From: Dehalobacterium sp040766325
GTDB taxonomy: Bacteria > Bacillota > Dehalobacteriia > Dehalobacteriales > Dehalobacteriaceae
Assembly: GCA_040766325.1 (NCBI GenBank)
Contig: JAXGQR010000004.1
Location: forward strand, 1-64,000
Direction of reading: 5' to 3'
Length of the DNA: 64,000 bases
The position numbers and the translations under genes were made by a program. The notes under the pieces were generated by a model, which saw only the letters and a list, made by a program, of their open reading frames with translations, was not told where the DNA came from and made no database searches. Below are positions 28,704 through 37,363 of the stretch, in pieces (the first letter of the stretch is position 1; each line of letters opens with the position of its first letter).

Positions 28704-29105
28704 CTAATCTCTTTGGCACAATTCCACCAAGGTGCCAAAGGTAGCCTTGGGGTGCACAAAGGCAATTTTTGCACCGCCGGCACCATAACGTGGTTTTTCA
28801 TCAATCAGGCGGATACCCCGGGCTTTCAATTCTTCCAAGGTTTTTTCCAAGTCTTCCACACGCAAAGCAATATGTTGAATACCTTCACCCTTTTTCTCAA
28901 TAAATTTTGCGATGGGACCATCCGGGTCCGTTGATTCCAACAATTCTACCTCACTTTCCCCCATGGGGAAAAAACCTACCTTAACTTTTTGCTCTTCGAC
29001 TACTTCTACCCCGGTCATGGGAATACCCATAACCCCTTCCCAAAAATTCTTGGCCTCTTCTAAATTTTTCACTGCAATTCCAATATGATCAATTTTAATG
29101 CTCAT
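28704..29105 (-). CDS. mce: Methylmalonyl-CoA epimerase
   Basis: 133 residues, full length for the family. It converts (R)- and (S)-methylmalonyl-CoA. Two glyoxalase-fold repeats are visible: KIDHIGIAVKNLEEAKNFWE (metal-ligand His near residue 6) and GEGIQHIALRVEDLE (His near 77). The C-terminal FGTLVELCQ carries the last metal ligand Glu. RBS AGGAGGTGCAAAG precedes ATG. It lies directly downstream of the mutase genes. Confidence 0.95.
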   Translation of the reverse strand: MSIKIDHIGIAVKNLEEAKNFWEGVMGIPMTGVEVVEEQKVKVGFFPMGESEVELLESTDPDGPIAKFIEKKGEGIQHIALRVEDLEKTLEELKARGIRLIDEKPRYGAGGAKIAFVHPKATFGTLVELCQRD

Positions 29106-29171
29106 CTTTGCACCTCCTGTTCATCATTTTTCTTTTTTATCACGCCTTACCTCCTAGACCTCGGTTGCACT

Positions 29172-29567
29172 TTATTTTACATTGGCCCTGATAAAATCAA
29201 TGATTTCCTGAGTAGTCGTCCCTGGCGTATAGACAGCAGCAATACCGGATTCCTTTAATAGGGTGATATCTTCATCCGGGATGACACCGCCCCCGATCAC
29301 TAAAATATCCGTAATGTCTTGCTGTTTTAACAATTCTACTACAGGAGGGAACAAATGCATATGGGCGCCGGAAAGACTGCTTAGGCCTATTACTTGAACA
29401 TCTTCCTGGATTGCCGCTTCCACTATCTGTTCGGGAGTTTGTCGCAATCCGGTGTAGATTACCTCCATCCCTGCGTCTCTCAGAGCCTGAGCGATAACTT
29501 TTGCTCCTCGGTCATGACCGTCCAGGCCGGGTTTTGCTATTAATACTCTTATTATTCTATCCGACAT
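29172..29567 (-). CDS. mcmB: Methylmalonyl-CoA mutase, small cobalamin-binding subunit
   Basis: 131 residues forming a free-standing B12-binding domain. The motif KPGLDGHDRGAKV contains the DxHxxG cobalamin ligand His (about residue 17), with SLSGAHM and GGGVIPDED as the other conserved contacts. In this split type the large catalytic subunit is a separate protein, encoded 12 bp upstream. A trailing short spacer leads to the epimerase gene. Confidence 0.95.
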   Translation of the reverse strand: MSDRIIRVLIAKPGLDGHDRGAKVIAQALRDAGMEVIYTGLRQTPEQIVEAAIQEDVQVIGLSSLSGAHMHLFPPVVELLKQQDITDILVIGGGVIPDEDITLLKESGIAAVYTPGTTTQEIIDFIRANVK

Positions 29568-29579
29568 CTTCTCTCCTCC

Positions 29580-31289
29580 TTAAATGGTTGTAACGGACTG
29601 ATAGTCGCCGAACTCCTCCCGCAAAATATTACAAATCTCGCCTAATGTGGCGTAGGATTTCACAGCTTTGATCAACACAGGCATCAGGTTTTCATCTGTC
29701 TGAGCTGCTGCTCTCAGTTCCTGCAAACACTTATCTACCTGCTGCTGTTCCCTTTCAGCTCTAACTTTCTGGGTTTTTTCCACTTGGAATTTTTCTACAG
29801 CCGGATCAACCCGCATTAGATTTTTCTTGCTTTCTTCTTTTATCTGGAATTTATTAACGCCAATTACTACTTGTTCGTTATTCTCGATGGCTTTTTGATA
29901 GCGATAAGCGCTGTTTTGGATTTCTTTTTGCATATAACCTAACTCAACACACTTCACAGCCCCGCCTAAATCATCAATCTTTTGAATATATTCCCATACC
30001 TTAGCCTCAATCTCATCGGTCAGAGACTCAATATAATAGGAACCTCCTAAAGGATCCACCGTATCTGCCACACCAATTTCATAACCGATGACCTGTTGGG
30101 TTCTAAGGGCAATTAATACAGAATCTTCCGTGGGCAAGGCCAAAGCTTCATCCCGCGAATTGGTATGTAAGGACTGAGTGCCCCCTAAGACAGCACTTAA
30201 GGCCTGATAGGCCACCCGCATAATATTTACATCTGGTTGCTGTGCCGTAAGAGTACATCCTGCGGTTTGAGTATGAAAACGCAGCATTAAGGATTTGGGG
30301 TTTTGCGCTTTAAATCTTTCCTTCATGATCTTGGCCCAAATGCGTCGCGCGGCACGGAATTTGGCGATTTCTTCGAAAAAGTTCATATGAGCATTAAAAA
30401 AGAAAGATAAACGAGGCGCAAAATCATCTACATCCAGCCCCGCTTGAAGCGCCGCTTCCACATAGGCAATACCATCGGCGAGCGTAAAAGCGATTTCCTG
30501 TACAGCTGTGGAGCCTGCTTCCCTGATATGATAGCCGGAGATACTGATGGTATTCCAATTAGGGACATTTTTAGAACAATACTCAAAAGTATTGGTAATT
30601 AACCGCATGGATTCTTTCGGAGGAAAGATATAGGTGCCACGCGCCACGTATTCTTTTAATATATCATTTTGAATCGTACCCGATAATTGTTCCGGAGTTA
30701 GACCTTGTTTTTCTCCCACGGCAATATACATTGCCAAAAGTACGGCAGCCGGGGCGTTAATAGTCATAGATGTACTTACCTTATCCAAAGGAATTCCTTC
30801 AAAAAGAATTTCCATATCCTTTAAAGAATCTATGGCAACGCCTACCTTTCCCACCTCGCCCCGCGCAAGAGGCTGATCAGAATCATAGCCGATCTGGGTG
30901 GGTAAATCAAAGGCACAGCTTAAGCCCGTTTGGCCCTGGTTAAGCAAATATTTAAATCTCTCATTCGTTTCTTCAGCAGAACCAAATCCTGCATATTGAC
31001 GCATCGTCCAGAGACGCCCCCGATACATGGTTGGCTGTACACCTCTTGTATAGGGATATTCTCCGGGAAAACCTAGTTTATCCTCATATGAAAAATCATC
31101 GATTTCTGCCGGTGTATATATGCGTTCAATGTTAATCTCAGAATCAGTGGTAAAATCTTTTTTTCTTTCCGGTCTTTTCTTAAGACCCGCTTCAACCTTT
31201 GCTGTCCAGTCCTGTTTATTTTTTTTCACTTCAGCTATTTTTCCATCATCAAACATCTCATCCATTCCCCTTTCAGTCTCATGCTTCAT
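29580..31289 (-). CDS. mcmA: Methylmalonyl-CoA mutase, large catalytic subunit
   Basis: 569 residues, the length of split-type alpha subunits. It isomerises succinyl-CoA and methylmalonyl-CoA by a radical mechanism with adenosylcobalamin. Family features include YTRGVQPTMYRGRLWTMRQY (about 80-100, substrate channel with Tyr/Arg), RFHTQTAGCTLTAQQPDVN (about 350) and GGTQSLHTNSRDEALALPTE. The first ATG overlaps the korC stop (TGAATG), with two further in-frame ATGs within 12 codons, so the exact start is unsure. Gene order ties it to KOR upstream and epimerase downstream. Confidence 0.95.
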   Translation of the reverse strand: MKHETERGMDEMFDDGKIAEVKKNKQDWTAKVEAGLKKRPERKKDFTTDSEINIERIYTPAEIDDFSYEDKLGFPGEYPYTRGVQPTMYRGRLWTMRQYAGFGSAEETNERFKYLLNQGQTGLSCAFDLPTQIGYDSDQPLARGEVGKVGVAIDSLKDMEILFEGIPLDKVSTSMTINAPAAVLLAMYIAVGEKQGLTPEQLSGTIQNDILKEYVARGTYIFPPKESMRLITNTFEYCSKNVPNWNTISISGYHIREAGSTAVQEIAFTLADGIAYVEAALQAGLDVDDFAPRLSFFFNAHMNFFEEIAKFRAARRIWAKIMKERFKAQNPKSLMLRFHTQTAGCTLTAQQPDVNIMRVAYQALSAVLGGTQSLHTNSRDEALALPTEDSVLIALRTQQVIGYEIGVADTVDPLGGSYYIESLTDEIEAKVWEYIQKIDDLGGAVKCVELGYMQKEIQNSAYRYQKAIENNEQVVIGVNKFQIKEESKKNLMRVDPAVEKFQVEKTQKVRAEREQQQVDKCLQELRAAAQTDENLMPVLIKAVKSYATLGEICNILREEFGDYQSVTTI

Positions 31290-31847
31290 TCAATCCTTGG
31301 TATTATTCAAAGCTTCCCGTCCTGATCGAATTCCGGCATTTAGAGCTTTTTCATTTAATTCTTCCGTACCGGCCGGAATACGAGCCAGCACAGCCTTCCT
31401 TAAAGCGTCTTCCGACACCACTCCGGTAATCCCGGCAATTACTCCTAAAGCAACAATATTAGCCGTCATTTCTCGACCTGTTTCCTGTTTGGCCAGCTCG
31501 GTGATAGGGATCTGATAATATTTACCTTTCTCTTGGGTAAGATCTTTGACCAAAGTGGAATCAATGATGATAATCGCATCTTCTTTAACCTGGGAAGAAT
31601 ATTTGCGATAAGCGGGTTGAGACATGGAAAGGAAAATGTCGGCGTTTTCCACCTTGGGATAGAAAATTTCTTCCTGAGAAATAATGACTTCGGCCTTACT
31701 GGCGCCTCCTCTTGCTTCCGGACCATAGCTTTGGGATTGAACCGTATTATTTCCATCCAGCACTGCCGCGCTGGCCAAAATAATACCACCCAGAATTAAA
31801 CCTTGACCTCCGGTTCCGCTCAGTCTGATATTCCATGTTTTACTCAT
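31290..31847 (-). CDS. korC: 2-oxoacid:ferredoxin oxidoreductase, gamma subunit
   Basis: 185 residues of the POR_gamma family: RLSGTGGQGLILGGIILASA at the N-terminus and QSQSYGPEARGGASKAEVII (about 38-57) are typical. Together with KorA, KorB and KorD it forms the CoA-dependent oxidative decarboxylase that makes succinyl-CoA from 2-oxoglutarate. The start overlaps the end of korB by 4 bp. Confidence 0.93.
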   Translation of the reverse strand: MSKTWNIRLSGTGGQGLILGGIILASAAVLDGNNTVQSQSYGPEARGGASKAEVIISQEEIFYPKVENADIFLSMSQPAYRKYSSQVKEDAIIIIDSTLVKDLTQEKGKYYQIPITELAKQETGREMTANIVALGVIAGITGVVSEDALRKAVLARIPAGTEELNEKALNAGIRSGREALNNTKD

Positions 31848-32670
31848 CTTATTTTTCCACCTCCTTGAACCCTTGCAATCAATTGATCATAGGCTGCGGT
31901 ATACTCCGGAGCTTCCGCCCGATAAAGCTCGCCGATCAGGAACTTTTCCTTTAGTGCCTCTTCCGTCATTTTTGCTGCTGCCTTCACATTAACTGCATTT
32001 TCCTTATACCATTGTAACATATCCAAGGCTGTGCGCATTTTATTACGTCGTCCATAACGATGGGACATTGGGACATGGCCTCAATCACGGCAAATCCCTG
32101 ATGCTGTGCCCCTGCTACAATCAAATCTGTTAACTGCTTAGCATGATAAGTGGTACCCCGGGCAACAAAGGTGGCTCCGGCCCCTTTGACCAGCTCACAA
32201 AGATCAAAATTCCTCTCTACCATACCATAAGGAGCAGTGGTGGCTCTTTTCCCGGTAGGGGTAAGAGGAGAATACTGCCCGCCGGTCATGCCATAAATAT
32301 TATTATCGATAATAATGGCGGTGATATCAATATTTCTCCGACTGGCGTGGATTAAATGATTACCTCCGATAGCAGTGGAATCCCCATCGCCCATGAAAAC
32401 AAAAACCTTCAATCGAGGTTCGGCCAGTTTTACTCCGGTGGCATAAGCCAGAGCTCTCCCGTGGGTGGTATGGAGCGTATTAAAATCCAGATAGGTGGTA
32501 GCCCTGGAGGAGCAGCCAATCCCGGAGACAATCACAGCTTCATCCCGGTTAATATTCATTTTTTCCATTGCCCGGGCAAAGGCCGAGAGTACAATGCCGT
32601 TGCCACAACCGGGACACCAAATATGGGGCAGTTTATCCTGACGAAAATATTTTTTGTAGGTTGCTTGCAT
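31844..32670 (-). pseudogene. korB: 2-oxoacid:ferredoxin oxidoreductase, beta (TPP) subunit with one frameshift
   Basis: The TPP-binding subunit. It has HIWCPGCGNG (about 16-25), the FVFMGDGDS motif (about 90) and IDNNIYGMTGGQYSP. The frame breaks after MSQCP at about 32062-32064 and continues one frame over as HRYGRRNKMRTALDML to a stop at 31844. Restoring one C in a CCC run rejoins the two parts into a normal 275-residue protein. This is either a recent 1-bp loss or a sequencing error. The latter seems likely given the intact neighbours. Confidence 0.9.
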
Positions 32671-33810
32671 TTATAATACCCCCTTTATACCGGAAATAAT
32701 TTCGTCCGGAGTATGCAATTCCCCATTTACCTTTCCAATGCCTATGACCGGACATGTACCGGCTACAATGCGCTCCACTTCCTGTTTTAATTGACCCAGA
32801 TTCATTTCAGGTACTACGATTGCTTTCACCTTCCCTGCCAAACGTTTCAATTCTTCTTCCGGGAAGGGCCAAATAGAAATCGGACGGAAAAGACCTACCT
32901 TATAACCTGCCAGATTCATCTCCCGCATCGCTTCCTTAGCAGTGCGGGCGGTTCCGCCATAGGCAACCATCAGAATCTCAGCATCTTCAACGTTACTGTT
33001 TTCCCAATCCAAAATATCCTTCAGATTATTATCAACCTTAGCCACTAAGCGGCGGTTCATCCGATCAACTTCTGCCGGCACCATAGTGGCATAACCACTC
33101 TCACTATGGGTAAGACCTGTAACATGATAACGGTAACCGGTACCAAAGGGAGCTAAAGTCGGTATGCCGTCTTCATCTGCACTGTAAGCAATATATTCCT
33201 CCGTGCTCACTTGAGGTTTTTTCCGCTCGATGATTTCCAGATCCTGTACTTCATCATAATTCAAGGGTTCTCTTAGATGACCGATAACTTCATCCATTAA
33301 AAAGATCACCGGGGTCATATATTTCTCCGCCAGATTTACACTCCTTACGGCTAAGGTGTAGCATTCTTTTACAGAAGAAGGACTGAGAGCAATTACCGGG
33401 TGATCACCATGAGTACCCCACTTAGCCTGCATAACATCACCCTGGGCAGGACTGGTAGGAAGGCCTGTGGAGGGACCACCTCTTTGTACATTGACCACAA
33501 CACAAGGAACTTCTGTGATACAAGCAAAACCCAGATTTTCTTGTTTTAAGGAAAAACCCGGTCCGCTGGTAGCTGTGAGCACTTTTTTCCCCGTCAGGCT
33601 GGCGCCGATTATTACCGCCATACCGGCAATCTCATCCTCCATCTGAATAAACTTGCCACCGACAATAGGCAGTTCCCGTGCCATCACTTCTGCGATTTCC
33701 GTAGACGGGGTAATGGGATAACCCCCAAAAAATCGCACCCCGGCAGCTAAAGCACCCTGAGCACAAGCTTCATTTCCCTGAAGGACTTCAATACCTGTTT
33801 TTTTACTCAT
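32671..33810 (-). CDS. korA: 2-oxoacid:ferredoxin oxidoreductase, alpha subunit
   Basis: 379 residues of the KorA type: GNEACAQGALAAGVRFFGGY at the N-terminus, GKKVLTATSGPGFSLKQENL (about 73-92), QRGGPSTGLPTSPAQGD and the C-terminal PEMNLGQLKQEVERI. The fusion of domains I and II without gamma places it with 2-oxoglutarate- or 2-oxoisovalerate-type enzymes. Substrate preference is inferred from the mutase genes next to it, which use succinyl-CoA. Confidence 0.92.
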   Translation of the reverse strand: MSKKTGIEVLQGNEACAQGALAAGVRFFGGYPITPSTEIAEVMARELPIVGGKFIQMEDEIAGMAVIIGASLTGKKVLTATSGPGFSLKQENLGFACITEVPCVVVNVQRGGPSTGLPTSPAQGDVMQAKWGTHGDHPVIALSPSSVKECYTLAVRSVNLAEKYMTPVIFLMDEVIGHLREPLNYDEVQDLEIIERKKPQVSTEEYIAYSADEDGIPTLAPFGTGYRYHVTGLTHSESGYATMVPAEVDRMNRRLVAKVDNNLKDILDWENSNVEDAEILMVAYGGTARTAKEAMREMNLAGYKVGLFRPISIWPFPEEELKRLAGKVKAIVVPEMNLGQLKQEVERIVAGTCPVIGIGKVNGELHTPDEIISGIKGVL

Positions 33811-34001
33811 GCCTCACGCACCTCCATACAATAGTCCGGGCAATGCAGCTCACACGTCTTGCATCCGATGCAATTTTCCTCATGGCTTACCACGGCTTTG
33901 CCCAAATAGTCTGTTGTATAAACCTTCTTGGGGCAAAGACCGATGCAAATTCCACAGGCTTTACAAAATTTTGCCTCGTACTGAATCTTAAATTTTTTCA
34001 T
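33807..34001 (-). CDS. korD: 2-oxoacid:ferredoxin oxidoreductase, ferredoxin-like delta subunit
   Basis: 64 residues with two four-cysteine motifs, CKACGICIGLCPKKV and CIGCKTCELHCPDYC, for two [4Fe-4S] clusters that pass electrons to free ferredoxin. ATG has GGAGGAGGATAAT upstream. It is the first gene of the KOR-mutase operon and overlaps korA by 4 bp. Confidence 0.93.
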   Translation of the reverse strand: MKKFKIQYEAKFCKACGICIGLCPKKVYTTDYLGKAVVSHEENCIGCKTCELHCPDYCMEVREA

Positions 34002-34416
34002 ATTATCCTCCTCCTGCTACATCTTCGATACAGCTTCATAGAGACAACACCTGACATTTCTACTTTGTGCTTAGACCTCAAATTCCCTTTTTAGACCATC
34101 TCCCTTGCAAAAAACTTTAAACTCCTTATTACACAGTAAAAATTGTACTTGCCAAATAAAAAAGTCTTTTCACAATTGTCATAAAAGTTTGAAGTTTCTC
34201 AAATATCTTGAATTTTATTGTATTATTGTACTTATTCGCTAAATATCTTCTGTATCCTTCTAAATTCTTGAATTACCTATTGCTATTTTCTTTGTAGTTT
34301 CTTCTGTGATCCCGCAAGAAATCTTGCTTGCTTCCAGACGCAAAGACCGGCTACCAGAATGACAATTCATTCAAGCAGCCGGGAAAAAATTTCTCTTCTG
34401 ATGTCAGGAACTCTGT
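34002..34416 (-). other. Intergenic region with probable promoter of the KOR-mutase operon
   Basis: No gene is seen. A possible minus-strand promoter, TTGGCA - 18 bp - TAATAA, lies near 34120-34155. A hairpin near 34350 belongs to the blaR1-like gene. The rest is AT-rich without recognised elements. Confidence 0.35.
34347..34386 (-). terminator. Probable terminator of the blaI-blaR1 unit
   Basis: On the minus strand CCGGCT and AGCCGG enclose a 25-nt loop with an inner GAATGA/TCATTC pair, followed by TCTTT. The T-run is short, so confidence is moderate. Confidence 0.5.
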
Positions 34417-35796
34417 TTATGGCACATATTGTTCTATGATACTTGTTACAAATCCATCCTTGGTGGTAACCCAAAAGGGCGGTGTGAAATCATCAAATTG
34501 ACCCAGATAACGGGTAAATTCCTCAAGGGAAACGGGTTTATGTTTAATATCACCTGTCCAATCAATAATCTGATATTCGGTTTCTTCTGTCACCTGGTGC
34601 CCCATAGGATAACTTTTCGGATTATGGATATAAAACCCATTAGATAAATCATCCGGGTCAATGTTTAACTCCTTAAGTCTCTCCTCATCATCTAATGTTA
34701 ACCATTCTATTTGATCTAATTGAAAAGAAGGTTTGGAGAACGTGTCGATGTCAAAATTTAAAATAAATCCGATATATCGACTTTCCGGTGTTTCCAAAAA
34801 ATCCTCTGCCGTAGCTTTGTCTTGAGGAACAAGGTCCTCCATGGTTATTTGCCATTGTCCCAAGTCTTGCTTAATGAAATCAATGGCCACGCGCATAGGT
34901 TCTAAAAGAGCGAGATGCTTGCCCTCATCACTTTGCTTTTGTAATTTCCGGTAGTATTCAGCGATCATCAGATCTGTATCCGGCAGAGGATAATATACCG
35001 TACCGTTTCCATCCATCCAGCGTTCCACACACCAAATACCCTTAGCCCCTTGAACAATGGGCTGAGACAATAGAAGCTGGCTGGTCTCCCCTTGTGAAAG
35101 AGGAAATTTTACCACCATATGGTTCCCCTGGTACGTTTCCCGCGGCAAAAGCTCCTTCCCTTCCAGAAAGATACGCAACGCCGTTTCCTGACCTGCCGGT
35201 CTAGAAAAATCACCTTCACCGCTAAGCATCGTGCCTAAAAACTTTGGTTCGGACTTTTCATAAGAAAAAACCAGCAAAGGTTTCCCCATATCTCTTTCTT
35301 CGGTAACCCATCCATCATCTGTACTCATGCCACCGGGCATGATATCAACAGATTCCTCCGGTTTCAAGCGATATTCAATATTCCATATTTCCACAGGAGA
35401 TGAAAGCAAATGATCAAAGAATGTCATTTTTTCAAGCTTGGTAATTTTACTATCGATAATCTTATAATTTGGATACGTGGCAATTTCCTGCTCAATGAAT
35501 TGCTCCGCAAGATCCTGCACGGTTAACTGCTTTGTTTGAGGATTGCTTATTAATGCAATAAAAATCGCCACCACAACAATAATACCCGCCATGGTTATCC
35601 AAAATCCTGGCTTTTTGTAGTTTAAGACATTCATAATGCGTCCCTTCGTGTTATTTTCCCCAAAAGCAAGAGGACAGCCACCTACGATGCGCCGGCCTGC
35701 AGCCAAAGCCAAAAGGGATGAAGAATAATCCTTTTTGATGCCATCCCCCATTTGTTTAAGCACGCTTTCATCACAGGACAACTTCTCCATGACCAT
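34417..35796 (-). CDS. BlaR1-like sensor lacking its protease half
   Basis: The frame begins MVMEKLSCDESVLKQMGD and SLLALAAGRRIVGGCPLAFG, which is the second half of the M56 membrane metallopeptidase domain of BlaR1/MecR1. One transmembrane helix follows (about residues 68-88) and then about 370 residues of extracellular domain of unknown family, without a penicillin-binding SxxK region that I can see. The expected N-terminal helices and HExxH zinc site are missing, yet the gene still overlaps blaI in the normal way. An in-frame deletion of about 250 residues at the 5' end is the simplest reading. Starts at 35799 (GTG), 35796 or 35790 (ATG) are possible. Confidence 0.75.
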   Translation of the reverse strand: MVMEKLSCDESVLKQMGDGIKKDYSSSLLALAAGRRIVGGCPLAFGENNTKGRIMNVLNYKKPGFWITMAGIIVVVAIFIALISNPQTKQLTVQDLAEQFIEQEIATYPNYKIIDSKITKLEKMTFFDHLLSSPVEIWNIEYRLKPEESVDIMPGGMSTDDGWVTEERDMGKPLLVFSYEKSEPKFLGTMLSGEGDFSRPAGQETALRIFLEGKELLPRETYQGNHMVVKFPLSQGETSQLLLSQPIVQGAKGIWCVERWMDGNGTVYYPLPDTDLMIAEYYRKLQKQSDEGKHLALLEPMRVAIDFIKQDLGQWQITMEDLVPQDKATAEDFLETPESRYIGFILNFDIDTFSKPSFQLDQIEWLTLDDEERLKELNIDPDDLSNGFYIHNPKSYPMGHQVTEETEYQIIDWTGDIKHKPVSLEEFTRYLGQFDDFTPPFWVTTKDGFVTSIIEQYVP

Positions 35797-36155
35797 CACT
35801 CCTTATATTCATTGATTAACTTTTGCAGTTCGTCAATTTCCTGATGGTTTAGCTTATGATTTCTGGTGAATGCAGCCAGAAACCGGGGCAGAGAACCATC
35901 AAATTTTTCCTCCACAAATTGTTTGCTCTGCTCCGCATAAAAGGCTTCCTTAGTGAGGCGGGATGAAACGATGCCCTTTTTGTTTTCAAAAATTCCTTTC
36001 TTGGCAAGTCTTTTCAGGATTGTGTAAGTGGTTGATTTCTTCCAATCTAGTTCTGCCCCGCAAAGCTTTACCAACTCTCCCGACGGGATCGGTTCATTGG
36101 CCCAAATGATATCGGCAAATTTTGCTTCCATTTCCGTCAGTTTTAGTTCAATCAT
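35796..36155 (-). CDS. blaI: BlaI/MecI-family transcriptional repressor
   Basis: 119 residues from ATG 36155, chosen for its AAGGAG site. A winged helix spans about residues 1-75 (LTEMEAKFADIIWANEPIPS, KKSTTYTILKRLAKKG) and a dimerisation helix follows. Family members bind TACA-N-TGTA dyads and are cut by the partner BlaR1 protease. Here the partner lacks a protease, so induction by cleavage is doubtful. A matching operator lies just upstream. Confidence 0.92.
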   Translation of the reverse strand: MIELKLTEMEAKFADIIWANEPIPSGELVKLCGAELDWKKSTTYTILKRLAKKGIFENKKGIVSSRLTKEAFYAEQSKQFVEEKFDGSLPRFLAAFTRNHKLNHQEIDELQKLINEYKE

Positions 36156-36173
36156 TTCATTTATCTCCTTCTG

Positions 36174-36219
36174 GTCTACAAAATCTAGACTTATATGTTT
36201 TAGTTTACATTTTGTAGAC
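36174..36219 (-). promoter_or_regulatory. BlaI operator region
   Basis: GTCTACAAAAT (36174-36184) and ATTTTGTAGAC (36209-36219) are perfect 11-bp inverted arms. The second arm overlaps a TACATTTTGTA dyad of the BlaI type. It lies 19 bp upstream of the repressor start, implying autoregulation. Confidence 0.8.
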
Positions 36220-36323
36220 TTTATTGTCAAGAGCCAAAGTGAAGCTTCTGGCAGAATATGAAGGATACTTTCCTGTTATTTGGGTATGCTGAAAAAAATC
36301 TAAAATAAAGGGGGAAAAGGTTT

Positions 36324-36659
36324 ATGGACACGATTGAAAATAACCTGAAATATTTTATCGAAAAACATGAGAATATTTATCATGCTTATGAAAACTACGG
36401 ACACCTCATGCACGAAAACACGGGCCCCTTGGACGAAAAAACCCGTTGGCTGCTGAAAGTCGCCATTTCCACCACCTGCCAATATGAATATGCTCTAAGG
36501 ACCCATATCATCAAAGCAATTAAATCCGGCTGTACTCGGGAAGAAATTGAGCACGCCATTATGCTGGTGGCCCCTACCGCAGGATTCCCCAAAACTATGG
36601 CTGGAATTTTAATATTGAGAGAGGAAATGGGCGAGATCCATCAAGGCGAGACCCATTAA
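36324..36659 (+). CDS. Carboxymuconolactone decarboxylase-family protein
   Basis: 111 residues with GGGGG upstream of ATG. The CMD core is TRWLLKVAISTTCQYEYALR (about 43-62), then THIIKAIKSGCTREEIEHAI. There is one Cys rather than the CxxC pair of AhpD peroxidase reductases, so it looks like the YE-x-H type of CMD proteins. The role is unknown. It is the only plus-strand gene between 22 and 46 kb. Confidence 0.8.
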   Translation: MDTIENNLKYFIEKHENIYHAYENYGHLMHENTGPLDEKTRWLLKVAISTTCQYEYALRTHIIKAIKSGCTREEIEHAIMLVAPTAGFPKTMAGILILREEMGEIHQGETH

Positions 36660-36725
36660 ATCCTTCCCACTACAAGGGCGGATTAGGGTCACATAAATAA
36701 TGTAAATACATAAGCCGATAAAAAT

Positions 36726-36771
36726 AAAAAGGTTTACCGAAAAACATAAACTTTCTCGGTAAACCTTTTTT
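36726..36771. terminator. Bidirectional terminator between convergent genes
   Basis: AAAAAGGTTTACCGA and TCGGTAAACCTTTTT are perfect 15-bp arms with A and T runs on both sides. It serves the CMD gene (+) and the NifX-like gene (-). Confidence 0.9.
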
Positions 36772-36785
36772 ATGTAGTTCAAATT

Positions 36786-37091
36786 TTATTTTAATGTACC
36801 CTGTAAATATGCTTGAGCAACTTCTTGAGCACTGCCACCTGCTCCAAGAACAATTTTAATACCTTTTTCCTTTAAACTATTAACCATGTTTTCCCCCATC
36901 TTGCCGGCAATAAGAACATCAACCTTCATATTATTAAGAAATGATGGCAAATAACCGGATCTACCTGGATTAGGGACAAATTTAGCTTTTCCAGGCTGCT
37001 CATTTTCAACTTCAAAAATATTGAAGTTGCTGCAATCCCCAAAATTTTCCGCTACATTTTCTTTGATACTTGCTACTGCAATTTTAGTCAT
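36786..37091 (-). CDS. NifX-type dinitrogenase cofactor-domain protein
   Basis: 101 residues from ATG 37091, set by GGGAGGAG. The domain is Nitro_FeMo-Co: KIAVASIKENVAENFGDCSN, then GYLPSFLNNMKVDVLIAGK and VLGAGGSAQEVAQAYLQGTL. Family members bind iron-molybdenum cofactor precursors or other metal clusters. It resembles the C-terminal domain of the Mrp fusion upstream, so one probably arose by duplication of the other. It has its own promoter at 37257-37306. Confidence 0.88.
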   Translation of the reverse strand: MTKIAVASIKENVAENFGDCSNFNIFEVENEQPGKAKFVPNPGRSGYLPSFLNNMKVDVLIAGKMGENMVNSLKEKGIKIVLGAGGSAQEVAQAYLQGTLK

Positions 37092-37256
37092 TTTTTCTCC
37101 TCCCATAATTGACTAATTCTTATTAATCCAACTTTAAGCATCTGAGTAAATTCCAGACTTTTCTTAATTCATTAGCCCAACACCAGTTGACTAGGTTCAT
37201 TTCTTTACGGTATACCGTTCACCTAATTATAATTAGTATTTTATTAATTGCTTTTA

Positions 37257-37306
37257 GACATATGTCACTTACAAGTATATTATACTGCATTTAAGGTATA
37301 TGTCAA
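37257..37306 (-). promoter_or_regulatory. Promoter with GACATATGTC palindrome
   Basis: On the minus strand TTGACA (37301-37306) and TATAAT (37279-37284) are 16 bp apart. TGACATAT overlaps the -35 box, and the perfect palindrome GACATATGTC (37257-37266) lies just after the -10 box. The same arrangement occurs at 41671-41718. Confidence 0.75.
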
Positions 37307-37363
37307 TAACGTTATTGCTTTTTTGGTTAGAGCTGATGTTTATAAAAAAGAAAGCTAAGCCTC

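Noticed and set aside
32050..32070. Programmed frameshift in korB
   Set aside because: There is no slippery heptamer, and family members are single-frame. A lost C in CCC is simpler.
36324..36659. AhpD-type alkylhydroperoxidase
   Set aside because: The CxxC pair and spacing to His do not fit AhpD; the CQYEYALRTH motif fits the general CMD family.
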